Shown in pieces: positions 21,873-21,946 of a stretch of 21,946 nt of DNA. Source of the stretch: an uncultured Selenomonadales bacterium (GTDB lineage: Bacteria > Bacillota > Negativicutes > Selenomonadales > Selenomonadaceae); contig CALDHY010000006.1 of the NCBI GenBank assembly GCA_937901445.1, positions 1-21,946 on the forward strand, in the 5' to 3' direction. The notes below the pieces were generated by a model. It was not told the DNA's origin. It did not search any database and worked only from the letters and a program-made list of their open reading frames with translations. The position numbers and the translations under genes are program-made. Every line of letters begins with the position of its first letter. The first letter of the stretch is position 1.

Positions 21873-21946
21873 CCGAAGAAAATTTCAGTTTAACAAATTC
21901 TTTATCTTATTTTATATTAAAATTATATTTAGACTTTGATGGTAAC

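Overview
The window looks like chromosomal DNA of an AT-rich diderm Firmicute, most likely a Negativicute. The evidence is a Firmicute-type rapZ-yvcK pair in which YvcK carries an N-terminal membrane anchor, combined with exported CsgG-like and FlgT-like envelope proteins, which make most sense in a cell with an outer membrane. Several genes use TTG or GTG starts behind strong ribosome binding sites. The taxonomic call is an inference.

Layout. 1-2030 (minus): a polytopic glycosyltransferase-like membrane protein, coupled by a 4-nt overlap to the start of hemW, which runs off the left edge. 2096-2698 (plus): a serine recombinase ending in a good terminator and followed by two related dyad elements. 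2953-7166 (plus): a compact ribosomal peptide (RiPP) locus with a radical SAM/SPASM maturase, a 68-residue precursor with an eight-cysteine CXXX-repeat core, a ClpP-like protease, an ABC exporter without a peptidase domain, and a frameshifted exported protein. 7197-8996 (minus): lepA. 9152-12543 (plus): an Fsr-like MFS transporter, rapZ and yvcK. 12623-12979 (minus): folB. 13059-13920 (plus): a LysE/RhtB exporter and a tiny exported Ada-like metal-binding protein. 13993-16083 (plus): an orphan DUF262/DUF1524 defence-type protein with its own near-consensus promoter. 16166-18508 (plus): a small exported protein, then a CsgG/FlgT-like pair. 18543-20256 (minus): three overlapping genes (small membrane protein, MFS-like, exported protein). 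20383-21872 (plus): a Gfo/Idh/MocA oxidoreductase and an amino-acid permease that stops after about a third of its normal length.

How the genes may work together. The strongest candidate for an undescribed system is the RiPP locus. The precursor would be cross-linked at its cysteines by the SPASM maturase. The ClpP-like protein is the only protease in the locus and could remove the leader, and the ABC protein could export the product. A terminator-like hairpin between precursor and protease would keep precursor mRNA in excess.

A second unusual element is a family of heptanucleotide tandem repeats (consensus roughly RGGRNTW). It occurs three times: inside the hemW reading frame, between lepA and the MFS gene, and between yvcK and folB. 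One copy has become protein sequence. Another abuts the folB stop codon and forms a 12-bp inverted repeat with the yvcK stop region. All functional calls come from reading motifs by eye; no database search was run.
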